Source: Verrucomicrobiota bacterium
Lineage (GTDB): Bacteria > Chlamydiota > Chlamydiia > Chlamydiales > Rhabdochlamydiaceae
DNA: 5,030 nucleotides
NCBI GenBank assembly: GCA_903970455.1
Contig: CAJCIW010000141.1
Location: 1-5,030 of the forward strand
Reading direction: 5' to 3'
Part shown: positions 1 through 5,012 of the stretch, piece after piece
Numbering within the stretch: the first letter of the stretch is position 1
Layout: every line of letters begins with the position of its first letter
Position numbers and translations under genes: made by a program
The notes under the pieces: model-generated
Told to the model about the DNA's origin: nothing
Database searches by the model: none
Seen by the model: the letters and a program-made list of their open reading frames with translations, nothing else

Positions 1-148
1 TTATCCATTGCATCGCTTTTTGCACATTAGGCGCACCATAGGTTTTTTCTAGGGCTACCATAAATCTTTCTCCACTAACAGAGGGTAAGTTTGATGCTGG
101 GGTCTCTGATAGCTTTTGCATGTATGCTTTATTTACATTAATTGCCAT
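1..148 (-). CDS. Unrecognised protein, N-terminal 49 codons only (runs off the left edge)
   Basis: I do not recognise this gene. Reading leftward from the ATG at 148-146, 49 codons are open to the window edge. The protein begins MAINVNKAYMQKLSETPASN and continues with a soluble, mixed-charge stretch containing SGERFMVALEKTYGAP. There is no signal peptide or membrane segment in the visible part; the N-terminus is hydrophilic and rich in Asn, Ser and Thr. The start is well supported: AAGGAG (complement of 154-159) lies five bases before the ATG, and a sigma70-like promoter lies just upstream. A hydrophilic N-terminus in a likely intracellular bacterium would suit a type III secretion substrate, but it would equally suit a cytosolic protein, so no function is assigned. 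The gene has its own promoter and reads in the same direction as the small gene at 276-443, 127 bases upstream. Confidence 0.75.
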   Translation of the reverse strand, partial: MAINVNKAYMQKLSETPASNLPSVSGERFMVALEKTYGAPNVQKAMQWI

Positions 149-153
149 AATCT

Positions 154-159
154 CTCCTT
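154..159 (-). promoter_or_regulatory. Strong ribosome binding site of the left-edge gene
   Basis: The minus strand reads AAGGAG followed by AGATT and the ATG at 148. This near-perfect Shine-Dalgarno sequence at good spacing fixes the start of the truncated gene. Confidence 0.8.
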
Positions 160-188
160 TTATTATTTATTATTTCCTTTCAATACTG

Positions 189-218
189 ATTATACATCAA
201 ATCAATAAATAAAGACAA
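189..218 (-). promoter_or_regulatory. Sigma70-type promoter of the left-edge gene
   Basis: On the minus strand a perfect TATAAT -10 box (189-194) is preceded, after an 18-base spacer, by TTGTCT (213-218), which matches four of six -35 positions. Transcription would start near 182, leaving a leader of about 33 bases containing the AAGGAG site. The surrounding spacer (149-275) is very AT-rich, so AT-rich matches arise easily; the exact -10 and its placement ahead of a clear start support the call. Confidence 0.6.
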
Positions 219-275
219 TAGTATTATTAATTAATTGAAATATTAGTTAAGTAGTTAATAATAAATGGTTTGTGA

Positions 276-443
276 CTATTTGATTTTGCCCGTTTTACGC
301 ATCATGATCCGCTTCCACCCCTCTGCCGTGAGCAGCTTTTTAGAAAGGGGTTCTCGAAAACTTTGCCGCCGCTCGGGCTTTTCCGAATCGGTTTTTTTTG
401 GCTCCGGAGCCTTGGGTTTCTTTTTAAAGAAGCGGGAGATCAT
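276..443 (-). CDS. Small, highly basic hypothetical protein, 55 residues
   Basis: The reading frame runs from ATG (443-441) to TAG (278-276). The protein starts MISRFFKKKPKAPEPKK, has a charged middle (EKPERRQSFREPLSKK) and ends with a compact basic segment, LLTAEGWKRIMMRKTGKIK, which looks like the conserved core. More than a quarter of the residues are Lys or Arg, and there is no Cys, signal peptide or membrane segment. Support for coding comes from AGGA four bases before the ATG, a TTGACA-type promoter upstream (480-509), and a sensible low-complexity-then-core layout. Such basic small proteins often bind nucleic acid or ribosomes, but this is only a possibility. It is transcribed divergently from the OsmC-family gene. 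An overlapping plus-strand frame (265-456) has no ribosome binding site and a less protein-like composition, so I prefer the minus-strand reading. Confidence 0.65.
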   Translation of the reverse strand: MISRFFKKKPKAPEPKKTDSEKPERRQSFREPLSKKLLTAEGWKRIMMRKTGKIK

Positions 444-448
444 ATGGT

Positions 449-476
449 CCTATTAGGGGTCTAAACACCCTCTAGG
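449..476. repeat. Imperfect inverted repeat in the divergent control region
   Basis: CCTA (449-452) pairs with TAGG (473-476), and AGGG (455-458) pairs with CCCT (468-471) around a nine-base loop, with small bulges between the two helices. It lies in the predicted leader of the small minus-strand gene, just before its ribosome binding site. It contains TTAGGG and ACCCT half-sites like those in the perfect palindrome at 543-558. It could be a weak RNA hairpin or a protein-binding site. Confidence 0.35.
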
Positions 477-479
477 CTC

Positions 480-509
480 AGTTTACCTGTGAACTTGGAG
501 GCGTGTCAA
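480..509 (-). promoter_or_regulatory. Promoter of the small basic protein gene
   Basis: On the minus strand a perfect TTGACA -35 (504-509) is followed after 18 bases by TAAACT (480-485), four of six matches to TATAAT. Transcription would begin near 473, about 30 bases before the ATG at 443. A consensus -35 in this position supports a real leftward gene. Confidence 0.55.
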
Positions 510-526
510 TAAATTTCTTTAAACCT

Positions 527-554
527 TTGCTTTTCGACAATTTTAGGGTATACC
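527..554 (+). promoter_or_regulatory. Possible weak promoter of the osmC-holA-methyltransferase operon
   Basis: TTGCTT (527-532) and TATACC (549-554) are separated by 16 bases. Each matches its box only partly (three and four of six). If used, transcription would start near 561, giving an almost leaderless message for the ATG at 564. That would fit the absence of a Shine-Dalgarno sequence there. The -10 lies inside the palindrome at 543-558, so a bound protein would block it. Confidence 0.25.
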
Positions 555-558
555 CTAA
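543..558. promoter_or_regulatory. Perfect 16-bp palindrome, candidate operator
   Basis: TTAGGGTATACCCTAA is its own reverse complement and ends five bases before the ATG of the OsmC-family gene. It overlaps the only candidate -10 box for the operon and occupies the place where a ribosome binding site would be expected. That is what one expects of a dimeric repressor site controlling the operon. The sequence does not match the OhrR operators I know (AT-rich, TACAATT-type). The regulator is not identifiable from this window. Confidence 0.5.
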
Positions 559-563
559 TAAAT

Positions 564-980
564 ATGGCTGAGATTGACATCTGGTATGAAAAAGACCTCT
601 CCACGCGGGCCGTCCACTCAGAGAACAAGGCTGAACTGCTTACGGACGCCCCGAAAGAGGCAGGGGGGCCAGGACGGGTTTTTTCCCCGACAGACTTATT
701 CGCCGCGTCGCTGGGGTCTTGCATACTCACCCTGATGGGACTGGCAGCAAAACGGTTGAATATCGCTATTCAGGGAACGCATGCCAAAGTGATCAAAGAA
801 ATGGCGACAGCCCCCACTAGGAGTATTGGCAAGTTATCAGTGCTCATTTCTTGCCCTAACGACTTTCCCGAAGAAGTGAAAGCGAAACTCATCCGCGCCG
901 CAGAAACATGTCCTGTCCATCAAAGCCTGCATCCTGATATTATTTTGAATATCGCCTTTCGATGGGGAACCGCTGTTTGA
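564..980 (+). CDS. OsmC-family protein (possible thiol-dependent peroxide reductase)
   Basis: A 138-residue protein, the usual size for the OsmC/Ohr family, which uses two cysteines to reduce organic hydroperoxides in the cytoplasm. The family signatures are visible: SPTDLFAASLGSC places the first redox cysteine at C53 at the start of the central helix, and ETCPVHQSLHP holds the second at C116, 63 residues later, close to the spacing in OsmC and Ohr. A third cysteine, C97, lies between them. The acidic residue usually found ten positions before the first cysteine in Ohr is Thr here, with Asp at minus nine. This suggests the broader YhfA-like branch, whose substrate is less certain. The start has no Shine-Dalgarno sequence and sits directly after a 16-bp palindrome; the family N-terminus supports it. 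It is the first gene of a three-gene operon and overlaps the next. Confidence 0.85.
   Translation: MAEIDIWYEKDLSTRAVHSENKAELLTDAPKEAGGPGRVFSPTDLFAASLGSCILTLMGLAAKRLNIAIQGTHAKVIKEMATAPTRSIGKLSVLISCPNDFPEEVKAKLIRAAETCPVHQSLHPDIILNIAFRWGTAV
963..979 (+). promoter_or_regulatory. Ribosome binding site and TTG that decide the holA start
   Basis: GGGGA (964-968) is followed by eight bases and TTG (977-979). The TTG overlaps the OsmC-family stop codon TGA (978-980), forming a four-base stop-start overlap typical of translational coupling. The competing ATG at 962 overlaps the same purine run and has a pyrimidine-rich upstream region with no binding site. Confidence 0.5.
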
Positions 981-2026
981 AATACCAAAATTTATCCGCT
1001 TTTGAAAAGCATTTGCAGCAGGCGGCCAAAGTGCAGCTTTCGCGGGTTTTTCTCATTGTCTCCTCATGTCCCTATGAGAGGAAATTGATCAACGAAAAAA
1101 TTTTTGTGGCGATTCGGTTCAAGCAGCAGAATCTTTCCCATGTTATGGAAGATGCTGCGCAAGGAACGGTAGAAGAGAGGATCGCCAATCTAAACACTTC
1201 TCCCCTTTTTAGCGGGACGCAAATGGTCTATCTCGACAACATCGACAAATTAAAGAAAAACGGATTGGCGTTGCTTGCCGATTACATTGTTCATCCTTCC
1301 CCCTTTGCTTATCTTGTCCTGGGGGCCAGCGCCGGAAAAGGTTTGGCTGATCTTTATGCGAAAGGGAAAAAAGAGGTGATCGTCTGCGATTTGAGCGAGG
1401 AGAAGCCCTGGGACCGGAAGGAGCGGTTCAAACGTTACCTGATCGATAAGGCTATGAAGGCCGGCAAACGATGGCACGGCGACGCAGTAGACTCTTTGAT
1501 CGAGAATATCGGCCTGAACCTGCCCAGTTTGGACCAGGAATTGGGCAAATTGATCACTTATTCGGGCGACAAAGGCGAGCTGACATTGAGAGATGTTCAA
1601 ATGCTGTGCGCCGTGCAAAAAAGCAGCTCTTTATGGCAGCTTGTCGAGATGATCGTCTGGAAAGAAGAGCCTCCCCGCATCGAGGAAATAGTGGACCTCT
1701 CCCTGCTGCTTCCTCTTCTTTCCCAGATGCGCGTGCAGCTTCAACATGGAATGCTCCTCGCTGTTCTTTTGGAAAGAGGAGCCGCCCATGCCGAGATCAG
1801 CCGCTATTTGCCTACCATCAAACCATCGACGCTGCAGAAAATGCTTCCTGTCGCAAAGGCCCGCCGTCTTGGTTTTTTTAAAAAGGCGCTCGATCAACTG
1901 TTCGAAATTGAACTCATGGCCAAAAACAGCTCCTTTGAGCCCGGCCTGATCCTCGATCTGTTCCTTGCGAAAATCACACTGCTCAAGAAAAATCATGCTC
2001 TATCTATTCCCCAATCTTCTCGCTGA
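977..2026 (+). CDS. holA: DNA polymerase III delta subunit (clamp loader), probable TTG start
   Basis: The delta subunit opens the beta sliding clamp as part of the DNA polymerase III clamp-loader complex. Family features are visible, numbering from the possible upstream ATG at 962: LNTSPLFSGTQMVYLDNIDK (77-96) corresponds to the family's 'phe-gly-arg val-val' strand region; LVLGASAGKGLADLYAKGKK (118-137) to the strand and helix after it; SLDQELGKLITYSG (189-202) to the conserved domain II segment. The C-terminal helical domain ends AKNSSFEPGLILDLFLAKI, as delta proteins do. There is no nucleotide-binding P-loop, normal for delta. I prefer the TTG at 977: GGGGA lies eight bases before it, the protein then starts (M)KYQNLSAFEKHL, and it overlaps the upstream stop as TTGA. 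ATG 962 would give 354 residues rather than 349 and has no ribosome binding site. The 3' end overlaps the methyltransferase by 32 bases. Confidence 0.85.
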   Translation: MKYQNLSAFEKHLQQAAKVQLSRVFLIVSSCPYERKLINEKIFVAIRFKQQNLSHVMEDAAQGTVEERIANLNTSPLFSGTQMVYLDNIDKLKKNGLALLADYIVHPSPFAYLVLGASAGKGLADLYAKGKKEVIVCDLSEEKPWDRKERFKRYLIDKAMKAGKRWHGDAVDSLIENIGLNLPSLDQELGKLITYSGDKGELTLRDVQMLCAVQKSSSLWQLVEMIVWKEEPPRIEEIVDLSLLLPLLSQMRVQLQHGMLLAVLLERGAAHAEISRYLPTIKPSTLQKMLPVAKARRLGFFKKALDQLFEIELMAKNSSFEPGLILDLFLAKITLLKKNHALSIPQSSR

Positions 2027-2699
2027 AGAATTATCCCATCCCGCTTTTCTGCCGGCAAGCGTCGATGCCGCCGTTAATCAGATTAAGGGGCTGATCGCCG
2101 AAAACGAAAAAGAAGGGCGTCGTTTTTTGCGCCGTTTTGCATTTGAGGGAAGGAGCTTCCGCGATATTCCGATCCGCTTGCTCAATGAGCATACCACTCC
2201 GCAGGAGAAAATAGAGCTTCTCGAAGAAATCAGGCAGGGAGGCGTCTGGGGCCTCGTTTCCGATTGCGGCATGCCCTGTTTGGCAGACCCCGGCGCCGAT
2301 CTTGTCCTTATGGCCAGGGAAAAGGGGATTCCGGTTGAAGTGTTTTCCGGTCCTTCGAGCATCCTTTTCGCGTTGGTCCTTTCAGGGCTTGGAGGCCAAC
2401 GTTTTACTTTTCATGGATATTTACCCAAAGAAGAAAACGCTCTCGTGGACGCTTTCAGGAAAATTGAGAAGATATCCCGGGAAGAGAATGCCACGCATCT
2501 TTTCATTGAAACACCCTACCGCAACAATCAACTTCTCCAAAAGATGGTCTCCACTCTCCATGCGAAAACCTGGGTCTGCATCGCCTCCGATTTAACGCTT
2601 TCCTCCCAATTAGTTCAGACAAAAAAGGTGGGGGATTGGCGAAAAAATCCTCTGCCTGATTTGAATAAGCGGCCGACGGTTTTCCTATTAAAAGGGTAA
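1995..2699 (+). CDS. SAM-dependent methyltransferase, RsmI/YraL-like (tetrapyrrole methylase fold)
   Basis: A 234-residue member of the tetrapyrrole-methylase superfamily (COG0313 group), related to RsmI, which methylates the ribose of C1402 in 16S rRNA. Motifs from the ATG at 1995: the N-terminal strand MLYLFPNLL; NEHTTPQEKIELL (64-76); VSDCGMPCLADPG (88-100), equivalent to the SDAGTPGISDPG region of RsmI; GPSSILFAL (119-127); FHGYLPK (139-145); IETPYRNN (171-178); and the closing NKRPTVFLL. These match the shorter variant known in Bacteroidetes and Chlamydiae, whose substrate is not established to my knowledge, so rRNA methylation is inferred from homology. The ATG at 1995 is favoured over the TTG at 1965 because the family's LYLxP strand starts there. 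Only a weak purine run (AAGAAAAA) precedes it, and it lies 32 bases inside holA, so translation is probably coupled. This is the last gene of the operon; its stop codon touches the leftward terminator. Confidence 0.88.
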   Translation: MLYLFPNLLAEELSHPAFLPASVDAAVNQIKGLIAENEKEGRRFLRRFAFEGRSFRDIPIRLLNEHTTPQEKIELLEEIRQGGVWGLVSDCGMPCLADPGADLVLMAREKGIPVEVFSGPSSILFALVLSGLGGQRFTFHGYLPKEENALVDAFRKIEKISREENATHLFIETPYRNNQLLQKMVSTLHAKTWVCIASDLTLSSQLVQTKKVGDWRKNPLPDLNKRPTVFLLKG

Positions 2700-2726
2700 A
2701 AAAATCCCCGGCAGAGTTGCCGGGGA
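2698..2726 (-). terminator. Intrinsic terminator for the 680-residue protein gene
   Basis: The stem CCCCGGCA (2706-2713) pairs perfectly with TGCCGGGG (2718-2725) around a GAGT loop, extended by a T-A pair at 2705/2726. Read on the minus strand it is followed at once by seven T residues (complement of 2698-2704). It begins 17 bases after the stop codon of the leftward gene. On the plus strand the hairpin has no T-run until 2748, so for the operon it is at best a weak terminator or an end-protecting hairpin. Confidence 0.88.
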
Positions 2727-2743
2727 CAGGTGCAAAGTGAGGA

Positions 2744-4786
2744 CTAGTTTTTTTTCCTTTCTGCGTGCAAACATCTTTCCAATGCTTGAATCGACAGAGG
2801 AAGAATTTGGGGCTTATCCCAATTGTATTCTGCGAAGTTGTGGTCCCATGATTCGATATACACATTTGCCTTCACGGCCATCTCATACACGTATTGATAA
2901 AACAACGGGTTTTTCTGCAAAGCTTGAAAGCGGTTGAGAAAGTTGTGGTATTGTCCGGCAGATTTATCGGAATAATAGAAATCGAGCAAAGCCTGCCCTT
3001 CAGAGACAAACCTCCCGTCTAAACCATTTTGTGCAGGTGGAATTGCTTTTCTGTTGTAAATTTGCAATTGACTCCAGATTTTAATTCCATCGAAGGTGCG
3101 GCGGACGGCATCTTCGGCTTCCCCTTTTAGACGAGGCTGATAATGCACATGACGCAATACGTCTTTTTGGGCGGATAAAGGCAAAATTAACCATTTATCA
3201 TTGTCGCTCCGGTTTTTAAGTAAATCTTCAAAAGCGATATCGACGTAGGAAATTGAGGGGATTTCCTTATTTTTTTCTGGTTGGGGGGGCAATACGATTG
3301 GAGTGAAGATGTGTGGAGGCGTGGGAGTCGTCTCTACTAAGGGAATCGAGACGACAGTCGGGCCTTGTGCAATTGAACTGGGGTCGATTTGCGGCGGAGC
3401 GGAAGGTTGGACGGGAGGAGGAAGCATCAATAGGGCCACTTCCTTTTCCATTGCATCAACCGTTTCTTGTTGTTTTGCTGCCAACGCATTAATAGCATTG
3501 ACAAGTTGTTCCTTCGTTTTTGCAGCTGGAACAAATGGCACCCATTGCAACAACTTTGGAATTTGGTTTTTTGAAGGAGTCTCGAGCGCTTCTACTTTCT
3601 CAGTTTGCTCTTGAATCAGTTTTGCCCGCACGGCGCAAAAAGGGGCTCGGCTCTTCAGATCCAAACCAAAGATATTAGCAATCAAAGATACCTTAAGATT
3701 CCAAGATGGATAGATTTTTCCGTGATTCGTAAGAAACTCTTCCAGCTTGAGAACATCTTTATTTAATTGTTCAATGTTGATTGTTCCTGCCTCTTGAAAC
3801 TCTTTGTTATAGTGTTCTGCCAATTTCAACACCCATTTCGATCCCATTCCGTTCCTAAGGTAGGCATCGACGGAGTAAGCCGCGTTGGAAGCTGAGCTTA
3901 AAGCCATGCTTTTTAACTTTGATTGGATAAATTTTTCACTTTTATCAATCCCCTTTTCAAGAGGAAGGGTAACCGTTGTTTTAGCAAGCGACTCATCAAG
4001 AAGAGGTTCAACAGCTTCTTTGGTCAAGTTGGTATACATATCGGGGTAAGGATTGGAATAAAGAGCCATATTCGTTACGAACTGATGCAATCCGAGTCCT
4101 ATTTGATCTATATTGTCCGGCACTTTCTTCTTGCTGCTTACAAATGTAGTGATCGCAGCTTTTTCTTGATCGATGAGACCTAAATAGAGATGAAACCTCA
4201 GCGTGATCTCCAAAAGTTCGAATTTAGGCAGCTTTGAGGCTACCTTCTGATCTGGGATGTCGTTGCATTCCCAGACAATTTCAGCAATCGCTTCCGACAA
4301 ATAATCCCGTTTTGAGCCCCATGGCAATGTTTTGCATTCAGCGAGGAGTGGGGTGCAAATGCTTTTTAATTCGTTGTGGATAGGGTGGGTCAAATTAAAT
4401 TCCCAGGGATTGAAGCCGTTAAGACATTTGTCGAGATAGATCTTAAGATTGTCTAGAGAGTGGTTATTTTTTTTGATCCCTTGGTTTTTCGGTTGAGTCA
4501 TTAAATATTCAACGCGTTGATTAGGCCCCTCCCGAAATGTCATAGGGTTATAATATGCTGGATTTAATTTTAATTGGTCGTTGTTGTTGTAAGCGTCGAG
4601 CAAAGCTTGATTGTAGGGAGGTGTGGTCGGTTGGAGCGTAGGGTACAGGGGGGCCGTTGCCTCGGGGTGGGAAGGAGCGGAAGGAAGTGTAGGGTATAAG
4701 GGGGCCGGTGTCTGAGACTGCGTAGATTGCGGGGTATAGGGGTCCGAAGTCAGCTTAGGATACCCCGGAAATACTGATTGAGCCAT
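2744..4786 (-). CDS. Orphan 680-residue protein with proline-rich N-terminus; candidate secreted or host-directed protein
   Basis: I do not recognise a family. The layout is: residues 1-60, a disordered segment rich in Pro, Thr, Ser and Tyr with two APLYPTL repeats (28-34, 45-51); 61-455, a mostly helical soluble region (for example residues 137-175, 320-352 and 424-455); 456-510, a second proline-rich linker (LPPPVQPSAPPQ); and 511-680, a separate C-terminal domain rich in aromatic residues, ending in a basic tail (ERKKN). There is no signal peptide, membrane segment or visible catalytic signature. YPxL occurs at 9-12, 31-34 and 48-51, and PSAP at 35-38 and 461-464; these resemble ESCRT-recruiting late-domain motifs. 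Absence of a Sec signal with a disordered N-terminus is compatible with type III secretion, but this is inference. The start is firm: GGAG lies eight bases before the ATG, with a promoter at 4836-4864. It converges on the operon and ends at its own terminator. Confidence 0.88.
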   Translation of the reverse strand: MAQSVFPGYPKLTSDPYTPQSTQSQTPAPLYPTLPSAPSHPEATAPLYPTLQPTTPPYNQALLDAYNNNDQLKLNPAYYNPMTFREGPNQRVEYLMTQPKNQGIKKNNHSLDNLKIYLDKCLNGFNPWEFNLTHPIHNELKSICTPLLAECKTLPWGSKRDYLSEAIAEIVWECNDIPDQKVASKLPKFELLEITLRFHLYLGLIDQEKAAITTFVSSKKKVPDNIDQIGLGLHQFVTNMALYSNPYPDMYTNLTKEAVEPLLDESLAKTTVTLPLEKGIDKSEKFIQSKLKSMALSSASNAAYSVDAYLRNGMGSKWVLKLAEHYNKEFQEAGTINIEQLNKDVLKLEEFLTNHGKIYPSWNLKVSLIANIFGLDLKSRAPFCAVRAKLIQEQTEKVEALETPSKNQIPKLLQWVPFVPAAKTKEQLVNAINALAAKQQETVDAMEKEVALLMLPPPVQPSAPPQIDPSSIAQGPTVVSIPLVETTPTPPHIFTPIVLPPQPEKNKEIPSISYVDIAFEDLLKNRSDNDKWLILPLSAQKDVLRHVHYQPRLKGEAEDAVRRTFDGIKIWSQLQIYNRKAIPPAQNGLDGRFVSEGQALLDFYYSDKSAGQYHNFLNRFQALQKNPLFYQYVYEMAVKANVYIESWDHNFAEYNWDKPQILPLSIQALERCLHAERKKN
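4638..4707 (-). repeat. Two 19-bp near-identical repeats, 51 bp apart, inside the 680-residue protein gene
   Basis: Copies at 4638-4656 (GTAGGGTACAGGGGGGCCG) and 4689-4707 (GTAGGGTATAAGGGGGCCG, plus-strand reading) differ at two positions and are offset by 51 bases, or 17 codons. Each encodes the APLYPT core. A more degenerate related stretch lies near 4729-4746. The pattern suggests in-frame duplication of a short coding unit. Confidence 0.7.
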
Positions 4787-4794
4787 AATTTTAA

Positions 4795-4798
4795 CTCC
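4795..4798 (-). promoter_or_regulatory. Ribosome binding site of the 680-residue protein gene
   Basis: GGAG (complement of 4795-4798) is followed by eight bases before the ATG at 4786, a normal spacing that fixes this start. Confidence 0.7.
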
Positions 4799-4835
4799 GT
4801 AAGATTATTAATATGTAATTATTCGCGTCGAGTTA

Positions 4836-4864
4836 ATTGTACTTAGTTATGTAAATGATATCAA
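4836..4864 (-). promoter_or_regulatory. Sigma70-type promoter of the 680-residue protein gene
   Basis: On the minus strand TTGATA (4859-4864, five of six matches to the -35) and TACAAT (4836-4841, five of six to the -10) are separated by the ideal 17 bases. Transcription would start near 4829 with a leader of about 43 bases. This is the best promoter in the window and indicates that the gene is transcribed alone. Confidence 0.7.
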
Positions 4865-4870
4865 CTAAAA

Positions 4871-4880
4871 TAACATGTTA
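4871..4880. promoter_or_regulatory. 10-bp palindrome upstream of the -35 box
   Basis: TAACATGTTA is a perfect palindrome lying six bases upstream of the -35 of the promoter at 4836-4864, a place where activators often bind. In such AT-rich DNA a ten-base palindrome can arise by chance. Confidence 0.2.
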
Positions 4881-5012
4881 AACATCTTAAAACTAACATC
4901 TTGTATACTTTGTTTTTTATTACATATTAACTTAAAATTTCGTTCGTAACGTATTTGATTTTGTAGATGAATTAATAATCGATAATTATATAAAATAAAG
5001 GGGTGTCATAAA

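Noticed and set aside
265..456. Plus-strand frame of 63 codons opposite the small basic protein
   Set aside because: It has no ribosome binding site or promoter, while the minus strand has a consensus -35, a binding site and a more protein-like sequence.
1322..1342. GASAGKG in the delta subunit, resembling a Walker A P-loop
   Set aside because: It lacks the G-x4-GK-S/T pattern and sits where delta proteins have a non-nucleotide-binding loop; delta does not bind ATP.
1965..1994. Upstream TTG start for the methyltransferase adding ten residues
   Set aside because: The extra residues (MRKSHCSRKI) precede the conserved first strand MLYLFP, which begins at the ATG at 1995.
1250..1996. Long frames on both strands within holA
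   Set aside because: They are shadow frames of the delta gene, with no binding sites and biased compositions.
3303..4183. Plus-strand frames opposite the 680-residue gene
   Set aside because: They are antisense shadows; the minus-strand frame has promoter, binding site and terminator.
4901..4930. Second leftward promoter-like pair (TTAATA and TATACA, 17-base spacer)
   Set aside because: Each box matches only four of six positions, in AT-rich DNA, and a much better promoter lies closer to the gene.
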